64,000 bases of DNA, from the NCBI RefSeq assembly GCF_020524585.1, contig NZ_JAIVLK010000001.1:434001-498000 (forward strand). Direction: 5' to 3'. The position numbers and the translations under genes were made by a program. The notes under the pieces are model-generated. The model was not told where the DNA came from, made no database searches, and worked only from the letters and a program-made list of their open reading frames with translations. This DNA is from Celeribacter naphthalenivorans. Its GTDB lineage: Bacteria > Pseudomonadota > Alphaproteobacteria > Rhodobacterales > Rhodobacteraceae. Below, in pieces: positions 24,448-34,248 of this stretch (the stretch's first letter is position 1; every line of letters begins with the position of its first letter).

Positions 24448-25212
24448 TCAGGCGAGTGTCGCAAAGACCGTCAAGGCCATGATCTCCGCCACATTTTGCG
24501 TCGCGCCCAGCACATCGCCGGTCTGGCCGCCGATCTTCTGCTTGGCGATCCGAGCGGTGACAAAGGCGGTCACGGTGACGGCGGAGGCGGCCAATACCGT
24601 CGGCACAAAGCCGACCACGACCCAGGACAATATGAATGCCACGACAGCACCAAGGCTCGCGGCATCGCGCGGCGGGCGGCCGGTTTGCACCGACAGACCG
24701 TCGTGGCGCGCGGGCGGCAACAAGGCCATGAGATAGGGCAGGGGCGCGCGCGACAGCATGGCGCTGGCGATCACCGTTGTGACGATCACATCCTCATGCG
24801 CCAGCGTCGAGAGCGCGGTGAAGCGCAGCAACAGAGACAGGATCAACGCCAGAACTCCGTAAGCCCCAATGCGACTGTCGCGCATGATCTCAAGGCGCCG
24901 CGCGCGCTCAAATCCACCCCAAAAGCCATCGGCACAATCCGCCAAACCGTCTTCGTGCATGGCGCCCGTGACAATCACCAAAGTGGCCAAGGTGAACCCG
25001 GCGATCAGACCGGCCCCTAGGGTCAGCCAGCCCGCAATCGTGGCGACGGCCCCCGCGATCAGCCCGACGGCCAGCCCCGCGAGCGGAAAGGCCCATGTCG
25101 CCTCCGCCGTGCGCGAGAACCCGGCCCGGACCGGAATGCGGGTCAAAAGGGCAAGTGCTGTGACGACATCGCCGGGCATAGGTTGGAAACGCGGCGTGAA
25201 ACGGGGGATCAT
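24448..25212 (-). CDS. cobS: Adenosylcobinamide-GDP ribazoletransferase (cobalamin synthase)
   Basis: A 254-residue polytopic membrane enzyme that joins adenosylcobinamide-GDP and alpha-ribazole in the last steps of vitamin B12 assembly. MHEDGLADCADGFWGG (the family's DGLAD-type motif) and LLTRIPV are characteristic. The ATG at 25212 has AGGAG upstream; the longer reading to 25515 runs into the divergent cobT. I see no cobalamin riboswitch in the 73-base divergent gap. Confidence 0.93.
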   Translation of the reverse strand: MIPRFTPRFQPMPGDVVTALALLTRIPVRAGFSRTAEATWAFPLAGLAVGLIAGAVATIAGWLTLGAGLIAGFTLATLVIVTGAMHEDGLADCADGFWGGFERARRLEIMRDSRIGAYGVLALILSLLLRFTALSTLAHEDVIVTTVIASAMLSRAPLPYLMALLPPARHDGLSVQTGRPPRDAASLGAVVAFILSWVVVGFVPTVLAASAVTVTAFVTARIAKQKIGGQTGDVLGATQNVAEIMALTVFATLA

Positions 25213-25285
25213 GTGAAATCGCTCCTGTCCTTGTGGGTGCTCTCGGGATAAAACCCCGACACGACAAATACAATGAGGACGACCA

Positions 25286-26302
25286 ATGGTTTTCACCGGT
25301 GCTTTTTCCGATCTCGCTGGCTTTGAACATCTGTTGAAACAGGCCCCCGGCCCGGATTTGGCGGCAAAAGAGGCGGCGGAAGCGCGCAATGCGCAGCTCA
25401 CGAAACCGGCCGGGTCTTTGGGACGGCTCGAAGAGATCGGCATTTGGTATGCCAGTTGGCGCGGTGAGGGGCGGCCCAAGATCAGCCAGCCGCAGGTCGC
25501 GATCTTTGCCGGCAACCATGGCGTGACGGCGCGCGGGGTCTCGGCCTTTCCGGTGGAAGTGACCGTTCAGATGGTGGCGAATTTCCAACACGGCGGCGCG
25601 GCGATCAACCAACTGGCGCGCAACGCGGGCGCGTCGATGTCGGTGCATCCGATCGCCTTGGACCGCCCGACAGGGGATTTTACCGAAACCGTCGCCATGT
25701 CCGAGATGGACTGTGTCGAGGCGCTTTTGATAGGCTGGAACGCGGTCAACCCGCAGTCGGATTTGCTGGTCGTGGGCGAAATGGGCATCGGCAACACCAC
25801 GTCTGCTGCGGCCATCGCCAACGCCTTGTTTGGCGGTGCGGCGGCCGATTGGGTCGGGCGTGGCACGGGCGTCGATGACGCTGGGCTCAAGATCAAGGAA
25901 GAGGTCTGCGCCGCCGGTGTGGCGCGCCACGCAGGCAAAACGCCTCTGGAAATTTTGGCCGCCTTAGGTGGGCGCGAAGTGGCGGCGATGGCGGGCGCGA
26001 TTGCCCGCGCACGGCACCTGCGCATCCCTGTGGTGCTCGATGGCTTCATCTGCTGTGCGGCGGCGGCCACTTTGGAGCGCGCCGTGCCGGGCGCTTTGGA
26101 TCACTGCATCGCAGGCCATGTGTCGGACGAGTCCGCGCATCCGGCGGTGCTCAGCGCTTTGGGCAAAGAGCCTCTGGTCGCCTTGGGCCTGCGGTTGGGC
26201 GAGGGCTCAGGCGCGGGGCTTGTGATCCCGCTGGTGAAGGGCGCGGTCGAATGTCTGTCGGGCATGGCGACCTTCGCCGAAGCCGGTGTGTCGGACAAAT
26301 AA
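25286..26302 (+). CDS. cobT: Nicotinate-nucleotide-dimethylbenzimidazole phosphoribosyltransferase
   Basis: A 338-residue cytoplasmic enzyme that makes alpha-ribazole 5'-phosphate, which after dephosphorylation is used by Cob[30 protein letters not shown] and [13 protein letters not shown] are the family motifs; the catalytic Glu lies near the C-terminus (RLGEGSGAG). It is divergent from cobS, which supports joint nucleotide-loop assembly. Confidence 0.96.
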   Translation: MVFTGAFSDLAGFEHLLKQAPGPDLAAKEAAEARNAQLTKPAGSLGRLEEIGIWYASWRGEGRPKISQPQVAIFAGNHGVTARGVSAFPVEVTVQMVANFQHGGAAINQLARNAGASMSVHPIALDRPTGDFTETVAMSEMDCVEALLIGWNAVNPQSDLLVVGEMGIGNTTSAAAIANALFGGAAADWVGRGTGVDDAGLKIKEEVCAAGVARHAGKTPLEILAALGGREVAAMAGAIARARHLRIPVVLDGFICCAAAATLERAVPGALDHCIAGHVSDESAHPAVLSALGKEPLVALGLRLGEGSGAGLVIPLVKGAVECLSGMATFAEAGVSDK

Positions 26303-26331
26303 GCGGGCAGAGACACGAGGGGCGATGCAGT

Positions 26332-28218
26332 TCAGGCCGCATCGTCTTTCTCGCGTTTGCGTTCCAATTCCGTGACCAAAGCCGCCTCGAATTCCTTGTC
26401 GAGCGCCTGAGACCGCGCGACATAGGCGGTATTCTCCGACACCGGTTTGCTCGGGTCCCAAAGCTCGGCCAACGCCCGCATCGCTTCGCGGTCGTGTTGG
26501 TAATAGGCCTTTTCCGTGACGGCGGCGTCATATTCGGAAAAGCCCATTTCTTCCAACACATAGCGGCCAGCGCGCAGCGAGCTGTCGAACATCTCACGCA
26601 CGATCTTATCGGCGCCCGCCTTGTAAAGCTCATAGACGTGGATGCGGTCGCGCGCGCGCACGATGATAAACAGATCGGGCCGCAGGTTCCGGGCATATGT
26701 CACAAGCTGCGTCGCGGCCTTCGGGTCATCCAATGTGATCACCAGAATACGGGCGGTGTCGATGCCAGCGGCATGTAAAAGCTCGGGGCGGGTGGGGTCG
26801 CCAAAGAAACCCTTGAAGCCGAACTTGCGCATCAGCTGAATGGTTTTCAGGTCGTGATCCAGCACGGTGGTCTGAAAGCCAGAGGCCTGCACCAGCCGGT
26901 TCACCACCTGCCCAAACCGCCCGATGCCCGCGATGATGATCTTTTGCTGATCGTCGATCTCATCGGCCGGGGTGTCCTCGGCCCGGTCCGCGAGTCTCAT
27001 CCGCAGATAGTCCTGGAGCATGAAGAACAGCGGCGTGAACAAGAGCGACAAAGCGATGATCAACAGCACCCGCTCGCCCATGAAGGACGACAGAACGCCC
27101 TGTTGCAGCGAGAAGGTCGTCAGCACCATGCCGAACTCCCCGGCCTGCGCCAGAGACAATGTGAACAACCATTGCCCGCGTTGGCGCAGTTTGAAAATTC
27201 GCCCGATGACGTAGAGGATCAACCCTTTGGTGACCATCAGCGCGAAGGTCAGCCCGATCAAGGTGATCGGATCGTGGAACAAAATGGTGAAATTGATGCC
27301 CGCGCCGACCGCGATGAAAAACAGCCCCAACAACAGCCCCTTGAAGGGCTCGATGGAGCTTTCAAGCTCGTGGCGGAACTCGGAGTTCGCCAAAACCACA
27401 CCGGCGAGGAAAGTGCCCAAAGCCGGAGACAGGCCCACAGCGGTCATCAGCCAGGCAATGCCGATCACGATCAACAAAGCGACGGCGGTGTAAATCTCGC
27501 GCAGGTTGGCGGAATGGATGTAGCGAAACAGCGGGCGGGTCAGAAACACCCCCGCCAAAATGATCGCCGCGACGGCGCCCAGGGTCACCAAAGTGACGCC
27601 CCAGCCGGGCAGCCCCTCGACCAGAGTGGCACTGTGCCCGGCGGCGTTTTCGAGATCGATAGCGCGGCTGATCGAGCCGTCGGGGTTGATCGACAGGGCC
27701 GATCCCACGGCCAAAAGCGGCATCAGCGCCAGCATCGGGATCACTGCGATGTCCTGCGTCAGCAAAACGGAAAACGCCGCGCGCCCGCCGCCCGTGTGCA
27801 TCAGGTTCTTTTCCGACAGCGTCTGAAGCACCACCGCCGTTGAAGACAGCGACAGGATCATGCCAAGCGCCAGCCCCGTCTGCCATGTCTGCCCCGCCCA
27901 GATTGCGGCGCCCATGATGGCGGCCCCGGTCAAAACGATCTGCAATCCGCCCATGCCCAAAAGCTTGTTGCGCATTTCCCATAGTCCGCGCGGGTCCAAT
28001 TCGAGTCCGATGAGAAACAGCATCATCACCACGCCAAATTCGGCGTAATGCAGCAAATCTTCGCTCTCGTTGTGCTGAACCAGCCCCAAAAGCGGGCCGA
28101 CAATCATCCCGGCCAAGAGATAGCCTAAGACGGAGCCAAGCCCCAAGCGGCGCGCCAGAGGCACGGCGATGACCATGGCGGCGAGGTAGATGACGGCTTG
28201 GGCCAGAAGGCCTTGCAT
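26332..28218 (-). CDS. Kef-type monovalent cation/proton antiporter
   Basis: A 628-residue CPA2 family protein with about 12-13 membrane segments in the first 390 residues and a C-terminal RCK/TrkA-N domain beginning KIIIAGIGRFGQVV (about 408-421), with an NAD(H)-binding GxGxxG. It exchanges K+ or Na+ for H+ and resembles KefB/KefC, the glutathione-adduct-gated potassium efflux systems. No KefF/KefG ancillary gene lies beside it. Start at ATG 28218. Confidence 0.93.
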   Translation of the reverse strand: MQGLLAQAVIYLAAMVIAVPLARRLGLGSVLGYLLAGMIVGPLLGLVQHNESEDLLHYAEFGVVMMLFLIGLELDPRGLWEMRNKLLGMGGLQIVLTGAAIMGAAIWAGQTWQTGLALGMILSLSSTAVVLQTLSEKNLMHTGGGRAAFSVLLTQDIAVIPMLALMPLLAVGSALSINPDGSISRAIDLENAAGHSATLVEGLPGWGVTLVTLGAVAAIILAGVFLTRPLFRYIHSANLREIYTAVALLIVIGIAWLMTAVGLSPALGTFLAGVVLANSEFRHELESSIEPFKGLLLGLFFIAVGAGINFTILFHDPITLIGLTFALMVTKGLILYVIGRIFKLRQRGQWLFTLSLAQAGEFGMVLTTFSLQQGVLSSFMGERVLLIIALSLLFTPLFFMLQDYLRMRLADRAEDTPADEIDDQQKIIIAGIGRFGQVVNRLVQASGFQTTVLDHDLKTIQLMRKFGFKGFFGDPTRPELLHAAGIDTARILVITLDDPKAATQLVTYARNLRPDLFIIVRARDRIHVYELYKAGADKIVREMFDSSLRAGRYVLEEMGFSEYDAAVTEKAYYQHDREAMRALAELWDPSKPVSENTAYVARSQALDKEFEAALVTELERKREKDDAA

Positions 28219-28394
28219 GGGCGTGGTCCTTATCGGGATGTGCTGGATCGGGATGAGATGGGGCGGGTGAGGTCGTGAAACCTATATTCACGCCTCATTA
28301 CAGAGAGGTAAAGCCCCGCCGTCCCAGACAGAGGTATGGCAAGGGGGATGTGTGATTTTTCTCGGACGATTGCCTCACAAAGAATGAGGTCTCC

Positions 28395-28426
28395 GGGATG
28401 CAATGGCGCTTGCTCCGCTGCATCCC
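28395..28426. repeat. Inverted repeat near the end of the 1036-residue gene
   Basis: GGGATGCA/TGCATCCC with a 16-base loop, 13 bases past the stop. No T-run, so it may be an RNA 3'-end structure without being an intrinsic terminator. Confidence 0.55.
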
Positions 28427-28438
28427 GATGGGGCTGTG

Positions 28439-31400
28439 TTACCCTTGGATTTCAAGCGTCACAGAACGCCCGTTTTTGACATAAACGAGGCTGTCGGAGC
28501 CGATGGATTGCACCCGTCCACCATCCAGCTTGTCGCCGATTTTCACTTTCGCAAACCGGCCCGACGGCAGGCGCACAAGCGCGCGGCGATCAGAGCTTGA
28601 GCCGTAGACCCCCATCAGGTTCAGTTTGCGCAGAGAGATCGCATTCTTGACCGTCGCGGCGCGGGCCACATTGGCCGGGTCGGATTTCGGCAAGGGCGAA
28701 TCCGGCACGCGGGCGGTGACCTGCGTGGCGGCGGAGGTCTGGGTGGTGCCCGCCTCTGCGGCGGCCGCAGCGGCGGCTTCGGCGGCGCGCGCGGCGGCGG
28801 CGAGTTTCTCGAAATCCTGCGGGCGGGCTTTCGGGATCAAAGACACCGCGACCACCGGCGCCGTGCGCGGTTGCGCGTCTGGGGTTTCCGTGCGGGCATC
28901 TTCTTCGGCCAGCTCCTGCGCCGAGGCCGGGCGCAGCGTTGGGGCAAAACCGCCAAGCTCGGCCCGCGTCATGCCGCCCAGATTGGCCTTTTCAGTGTTC
29001 TCGACAAGGCTTTCGGGCCGCAGTTTCGGCTGGAACGCAGCAAGCGCCAGGCGCACGGGGTCGTTCTCATCAACCTGCGCAGGGGCCAGAGCCGCCTCGA
29101 CAGCCTCCTCCACCGCACTGCCGGGGCGGGGTTTGGAGACGATGTCCGGGCGACCGGCATAGACGACGGTGCCGTCCGGGGTGACCGTGCCCTCAGGCGT
29201 GGCGCGAATGAACCCGTCTTCGTCATAGTCATAGCGCGTGCCCGGAGGCGCCGGTTGTAGGGCGGCGCGCGGCGCGGGCTCGCCGATATGGCGCGCCGGG
29301 TCGGGCAGGGCGCCCGCGTCCTGCGAGGAAATTCGCGGGTCGATGGAGGCGGTGTACACCGCGTTGAGATCGTCCTCGCCGGTCTCCCCCGTGCCGTTGT
29401 TAGGTGCCAACGGCCAGATGCCGGTCGCCGCATATTGCGCATTCAACGCCTCGAGATCCGGTTCCGGAAGCTCATTTTGTACGCCCGGCGGCTCAGGCAG
29501 AGCGGCCTGTTCCAAAAGCTCGGGCGTCAGCTCCGGTTCGTCCTCGAGGGCGGCCTCATCTGTCGCGGCCTCAGAGCCATCGGCAAGGGCAGTGTCCGGG
29601 ATCACGACGGTTTCATCCGACAAATCCACCAAATCACCGGAGGTTTCATCGGCCTGTTCCAGCGCGCTGGTTTCTGCGCTGGTCTGTGTGCTCTCCGGTT
29701 GTGCATTGTCCTCGGGAAGCATCCCAACGACCAGCCCGATGAGCAAAAGTGCCACCACAAGAATGCCGGTCAGGATCAGCCCCATGCGCGGCGATCTGCG
29801 GTCCGTCCGGCTGCTGCGACGGGCACCAAAGACGGTCAGGGCTTCGGCCTCGTCGAGCGTGTTTTCCACCCGGTCGAGACCGGCGGCCCGGTCGGACATG
29901 GGCGCCATGTCGGGTGCGATCCCGGTATTTGTCGCGTTTTGCAGGCTCAGCGTCGCGGCCTTGTCCGCCGCTTCTTTTTTCGCCTCTTCCTTTTTGGCCC
30001 TGTCGTCCTTGGCCTTGTCCATGCGCGTCTTGGCCGCAGTCGAGAGCCCCGACAGGGATTTCAGCGCCCCCTTGGCGGCCTGTTTGGCCGCCGTTTTGGG
30101 CGCTTTCTTGTCGGGCTGGGTGCCAGACAGGGGGCCAGGCAGGGTGCCGGACTGGGGGCTTGTCAGCGCGCGCGGCTCGGGGACAAGCGGGCTTGCGGGC
30201 ATGGGCGGCGGTTCCGGCAAGGGCGCGGATTTGCCCGGACGCGGGGCCTTGGGTTTGGGGGCCTCGTCCAGTTCCTCCACCGGCAGATCGCCAGAGGTCA
30301 CCGCCACATGCGGATGTTCTTGGACAGGCTTCTGGACCGACTGAGGGCCCTCAGCAGATGTGTCTTGCGTGTTGCCCGACGTGGGGGCGGGGGCGGCAGG
30401 GCCAAGCGGCTTGTGCGCGGGCGTGTCGTCTTCGGAGACGGCTGAGAACCGGGCCGGGCGCGCCGACAGGCGTGGTGCGGCAGTTGCATCGGCTTCGGAA
30501 GCTGCCTCGGTGGCCGTCAGACGGCGGCTTTGGAACCCGGAGGGTGCGGGCGCTTCGGGCGGTGTGTCCTCTGTCGGCGCGATCTCGGCTTTGGTGAGCT
30601 CAGCTTCGGTGACCTCAGATTCAGTACTCTCCGCGTCTTTCGCGGTGTCGGTCTGCGGCTCCGCCGGGATTTCGTCCTGTTTCTCGTCCTGCGTTTCGCT
30701 CAGTGGCGCGTCCGGTGCCTCGCCAAGTGGTTCGTCGGCCGCATCGTCTCCGAGCTCTGCCTCCTTGCGGTCCGGCAGGTCTTGCGCCGTTCCCTCATCC
30801 TCTTGGGGGGGCTGCTCCAGAAGAAGTTCCTTTTGCGGGGCGTCCTCTGGTTCGTCCGCAGGCAAGTCTTCTGGCAAGCCCTCAGGCACATTCGAGCGAA
30901 CTTCGAGGGGGGCCTCTTCGACCGAAGTCTCGGCAGGCGGTTCGACCAGCGTCTCGAGCGGCTCGGCAACGGGCACCATCGGATCAACCGGCGGAGGCGG
31001 CAGTTTGCGTTTGGGCAGGATGTGGATCGCGCTTTCGTCCGGCTCGACCTTTGTGCCGGCACCGATCAGCGCATCGGCGGCTTTGGCGCGGCCGAAAAAC
31101 GGCTCGCCCGCGTAGGTTTCAGCCTCGGGCAGGGCGACGAAAGAGACCGGGTTGAAGCGATGCTCGGTGGCGAAACTTTCCGCCTCTTCAAGGGTTTCGC
31201 GAGCAATCACCGCGACTTGCACCTGGCCGTTCGTGACCGTGCTGTCCCAGACCAGTTCGTCCACAGCATAGGGTGTCGCGCCATCGAGGGCGGCGCGGAT
31301 CGCGGCATCGCGGCTGGCTTCGCCCGGATCGGGGAGGCTGCGATAGAGGATTTGGCTGTTCGGAATCACCAGTTTGGTGGCAAGCCCCGAGGTCGAGACA

Positions 31401-31549
31401 GAGGTGGCGAGCTTGCGCAGCTCTGCCAGTTCTGCGGCCATATCGGGCGCGTCCAGCGCCACCTCGCCCATTTGATGCCAGCCGCTCGATGCGCGGTGCA
31501 ATAAAACGATGCCGTCATGGCTCAGGTTGAGGGCAAAATTCGGTTTCAT
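28439..31549 (-). CDS. Large single-TM protein with GspL-like and GspC/PilP-like ends
   Basis: A 1036-residue protein of unknown function. The N-terminus (about 1-160) looks like the actin-like cytoplasmic domain of GspL/PilM: LSHDGIVLLHR, SQILYRSLPDPG, AALDGATPYAVDELVWD. A very long acidic, Pro/Ala/Glu-rich linker (about 165-560) follows, then a lone TM (LILTGILVVALLLIGLVVGML, about 590-610) and a second low-complexity region. The C-terminal 65 residues (LRKLNLMGVYG...ALVRLPSGRFAKVKIGDKLDGGRV in pieces) match the small periplasmic HR/PilP-type domain of GspC. No other secretion or pilus gene is nearby. It could also be a divergent cell-envelope scaffold. Confidence 0.8.
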   Translation of the reverse strand: MKPNFALNLSHDGIVLLHRASSGWHQMGEVALDAPDMAAELAELRKLATSVSTSGLATKLVIPNSQILYRSLPDPGEASRDAAIRAALDGATPYAVDELVWDSTVTNGQVQVAVIARETLEEAESFATEHRFNPVSFVALPEAETYAGEPFFGRAKAADALIGAGTKVEPDESAIHILPKRKLPPPPVDPMVPVAEPLETLVEPPAETSVEEAPLEVRSNVPEGLPEDLPADEPEDAPQKELLLEQPPQEDEGTAQDLPDRKEAELGDDAADEPLGEAPDAPLSETQDEKQDEIPAEPQTDTAKDAESTESEVTEAELTKAEIAPTEDTPPEAPAPSGFQSRRLTATEAASEADATAAPRLSARPARFSAVSEDDTPAHKPLGPAAPAPTSGNTQDTSAEGPQSVQKPVQEHPHVAVTSGDLPVEELDEAPKPKAPRPGKSAPLPEPPPMPASPLVPEPRALTSPQSGTLPGPLSGTQPDKKAPKTAAKQAAKGALKSLSGLSTAAKTRMDKAKDDRAKKEEAKKEAADKAATLSLQNATNTGIAPDMAPMSDRAAGLDRVENTLDEAEALTVFGARRSSRTDRRSPRMGLILTGILVVALLLIGLVVGMLPEDNAQPESTQTSAETSALEQADETSGDLVDLSDETVVIPDTALADGSEAATDEAALEDEPELTPELLEQAALPEPPGVQNELPEPDLEALNAQYAATGIWPLAPNNGTGETGEDDLNAVYTASIDPRISSQDAGALPDPARHIGEPAPRAALQPAPPGTRYDYDEDGFIRATPEGTVTPDGTVVYAGRPDIVSKPRPGSAVEEAVEAALAPAQVDENDPVRLALAAFQPKLRPESLVENTEKANLGGMTRAELGGFAPTLRPASAQELAEEDARTETPDAQPRTAPVVAVSLIPKARPQDFEKLAAAARAAEAAAAAAAEAGTTQTSAATQVTARVPDSPLPKSDPANVARAATVKNAISLRKLNLMGVYGSSSDRRALVRLPSGRFAKVKIGDKLDGGRVQSIGSDSLVYVKNGRSVTLEIQG

Positions 31550-31715
31550 TTCCGCAGGCTGGCTCGATTATTGGGTCTGAATTCTGAATGTCGTGGCACC
31601 CTAACGCAGCTTTGGGAGCGGGCCAAGGAAAACCCGAGCGCCTTGCCGCAGATGTGAGCGGCGATGGCGGAACCTTGCCGGGTGGATCAGAGGGCTGTCA
31701 GTGCGAGACGCGCGC

Positions 31716-32720
31716 TTATCGCATCCAAAGCCCGGCCTTCTTGATCTGATTGCGGATCATCTTTTCGCGTCGAGGCAGGTGGTCGCGGTCGAACATCGCC
31801 CGGATTTTATCGCCCTTCGGCTGATAGACGAGGCGTTTGATCGGCTCATAGTCCTTGAGCGCCTTTTTGATCCAATTCGGGCTTGAAACCTCGCGCAGTA
31901 CCTCGACCACGCGGTCGCTTTCGCGCGCAAACAACAGTGGGAAGGTGCGGTAATGGCACGAGATTTTTCCATCTAGCGTGTCTTCGGGAAGGGTCTGACG
32001 CGCGCCGCCAAAAGAGTGGATCACCAGCGGCAAAGCGACTTGGTCGAGCCAGGGATCAAAGACCTGAAGGCTCGCCACCTCTGGCGGGTTGTCCCGAATT
32101 TCCAAGGCGTATTCGAGGAACCGTTCGCCGAATTTGCGCGGGCATTCATAGAAAAAGAAGCCCGCGTTGAAGTAGAGATAGCGCTTCCAATATTCGTCCG
32201 GCTGGTCGAGATCGAGGGTGCTCTCGAACTCCAATCCAAAGCGATCGTAGAGCGATTTCCAAATCTCGGTGTAGCCCGGCCCGTAAAGTTCGATCTGCGG
32301 CCATGTGCCCTCGACCTTTTGGGACGCACAGGGGCGCGTGAAATCGAAGGGCACCGAAGACACAGGGCCGGTGATCAGCGTATCGCTGTCGAAAAACACA
32401 AAAGGCTCCCCCTCGGGCAGCGCCAGAAGCGCCTCGATTTTATTGCCATAGGGGTAGCTCTGGCCGAAATGCCGGCTCTCGAAAGGCAGAATTTCCGCCC
32501 CCAGCCGTTTGAAGGCACTCAGTACATCGGCCTGTTTCATCCGCGGATCGTTGTGCCATGTCTCGCCCGGCTGCGGCTCGGCGATGAAAAGGCGGCCCTT
32601 GAAATCCGGGTCCATCGCGCGCAGCGAGGCCGCGAACAACAGCGCCTCATACATCAGTCGCCCGTCCTGTCCGATGACGACAATGTTGAACGGGGCTTGG
32701 TTTTGAGGCTTACTGGACAT
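31716..32720 (-). CDS. Glycosyltransferase-like protein with DxD motif
   Basis: A 334-residue protein resembling a GT-A glycosyltransferase. It starts FNIVVIGQDGRLMYEALLFAASL and has VFFDSDTLITG (DSD at 111-113, the expected metal/nucleotide-sugar site), plus YLYFNAGFFFYECP. I cannot name the family or sugar. The ATG at 32720 is chosen; a start at 32804 is possible and neither has a strong ribosome-binding site. No signal peptide. Confidence 0.72.
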   Translation of the reverse strand: MSSKPQNQAPFNIVVIGQDGRLMYEALLFAASLRAMDPDFKGRLFIAEPQPGETWHNDPRMKQADVLSAFKRLGAEILPFESRHFGQSYPYGNKIEALLALPEGEPFVFFDSDTLITGPVSSVPFDFTRPCASQKVEGTWPQIELYGPGYTEIWKSLYDRFGLEFESTLDLDQPDEYWKRYLYFNAGFFFYECPRKFGERFLEYALEIRDNPPEVASLQVFDPWLDQVALPLVIHSFGGARQTLPEDTLDGKISCHYRTFPLLFARESDRVVEVLREVSSPNWIKKALKDYEPIKRLVYQPKGDKIRAMFDRDHLPRREKMIRNQIKKAGLWMR

Positions 32721-32852
32721 GTGAACTCTAAAGGGCAACTCGAATGGAAATCGGGGGAGGCGGGAGATCTCAGGGTGGTTCGAGCCGACTATAGGACGGA
32801 TCATCGTTTATCAAAAGCCGTTAATTCCCCTGTAGTTAAAAGGATTGTTTCC

Positions 32853-33278
32853 ATGGTATCCGGAACGACACGCACAGGTCTGACGACGCTTTTCTGCCTC
32901 ATGGCGACAGGCGTCACGGCAGAGAATTTCACCACCGCCGCAGAGGTCAAACCCATCCTGCAAGCGACCAAGCCGCAATGGATCGCGGTGCGCAATTACG
33001 ATGGGCAGGACCTTTTGTATTTCACCAATCTCCTGAGCTGGCGCTGCGGGTTGACCGAGGTTTTCTACGGTGTGAACGGGGGAGAGATGGTGCCGCTCAA
33101 GATGGAGCCCTGCTACCTCGACACGGCGCAACCCAATGCGCTGAAGGTCGAAAGCTTGGACGCGATCCTCGTGAGCTTTCCGACGGGGACCATCGAGACT
33201 GTCGATCTCAACGTGACTTTTGACGACGGCACGGCGGAGCAGGCGCATTACGAGCGCAAGGCCGTGGAGATTCAGTGA
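32853..33278 (+). CDS. Secreted hypothetical protein
   Basis: A 141-residue protein with a signal peptide (about residues 1-23, cleaved near VTA/ENF) and two Cys residues (in WRCG and EPCYL) that could form a disulfide. It is beta-rich with no recognised family. The ATG at 32853 has AAGGA upstream at longer spacing. It is divergent from the glycosyltransferase gene. Confidence 0.7.
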   Translation: MVSGTTRTGLTTLFCLMATGVTAENFTTAAEVKPILQATKPQWIAVRNYDGQDLLYFTNLLSWRCGLTEVFYGVNGGEMVPLKMEPCYLDTAQPNALKVESLDAILVSFPTGTIETVDLNVTFDDGTAEQAHYERKAVEIQ

Positions 33279-33281
33279 GCG

Positions 33282-34016
33282 TTAGCGCAGCACTTCCGCC
33301 AGAAAATCCACCAGCGCGCGCCAGCTTCGCGCCGTCGCTTTGACATTGAATCCGAACCCGGGCTGCGCACCCGGTTTGGCGGCGGGGTTGGTAAAGGCGT
33401 GGCCGGTGTTGCCATAGGCGTGGAGCTGCCATTTTGCGCCGCGCTCCGTCATTTCCTGACCAAAGGCCAGCACGCTGTCGGGACGCGCGAGCGGGTCGTC
33501 CCAGCCGTGCATCACCAAAACCTCAGAGACAATTTTCATGTCAGGCGCTGTGGCTGCCCGGTCGAGAATGCCGTGAAAGGTTGCGACGCCGCCAATCTCG
33601 ACACCCTCGCGCGCCAGATCGAGCACCGCCTTGCCGCCAAAGCAATAGCCGATGGCGGCGGTGCGTTCGACGTCCACGAGCTCATGCGCTTTCAACGCCT
33701 CCAGCGCGGCCACCATGCGCGCGGCGAGCGTGGCGCGGTCGTTGTCGAGTTTATCCTTGGCGGCATGCGCCGCGGCGGCATCCGTGGTGGTCCAGCCCTG
33801 TCCGTAATAGTCGATGGCGAATCCAACATAGCCCAAAGCGGCCAACTCCTGCGCGCGGGATTCTTCGAACTCCGAGCGACCTCGAAACGCAGGCGCGACC
33901 ATGACGCCGGGGCGGGGGCCGTCTATCGCCGCATCCCAATGCAGCGTGCCGATGAACGGGCCGCCAATGTCGCCCGTGCCGCCATCGTAGCGAATTTCCA
34001 TGCTGCGCAGATCCAT
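33282..34016 (-). CDS. Dienelactone hydrolase family protein
   Basis: A 244-residue alpha/beta hydrolase. GYCFGG (Cys125 as nucleophile), an Asp in MHGWDDPLA and His in GNTGHAF form the dienelactone hydrolase triad. The ATG at 34016 is favoured because GGAAGGAA precedes it; the frame runs to 34244 without a better start. No aromatic-degradation cluster is nearby, so it may hydrolyse other small esters or lactones. Confidence 0.88.
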   Translation of the reverse strand: MDLRSMEIRYDGGTGDIGGPFIGTLHWDAAIDGPRPGVMVAPAFRGRSEFEESRAQELAALGYVGFAIDYYGQGWTTTDAAAAHAAKDKLDNDRATLAARMVAALEALKAHELVDVERTAAIGYCFGGKAVLDLAREGVEIGGVATFHGILDRAATAPDMKIVSEVLVMHGWDDPLARPDSVLAFGQEMTERGAKWQLHAYGNTGHAFTNPAAKPGAQPGFGFNVKATARSWRALVDFLAEVLR

Positions 34017-34248
34017 GCCCATTCCTTCCATAATGCCGGTGCCGCAGATAAGTCTGAGGCTTTTGTCTCGGGTTTCAAGCCTCATTCGGCGCATGCAGAG
34101 AATGTCGCATGCGCATGTCATGAATGGGCGTTCAGAAAGAGTAGGGCGGAGCAGGACGAAGATTGGCTTCAACAGGGACGTGAATGTGATTGCTTGCGGG
34201 GGAAAAGGGATGGAGAAGAGGGTGAGGCCGATTGATAGGGGCAAGGGG

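Noticed and set aside
25213-25285. Cobalamin riboswitch between cobS and cobT
   Set aside because: The gap is 73 bases, too short, and no B12-box is seen.
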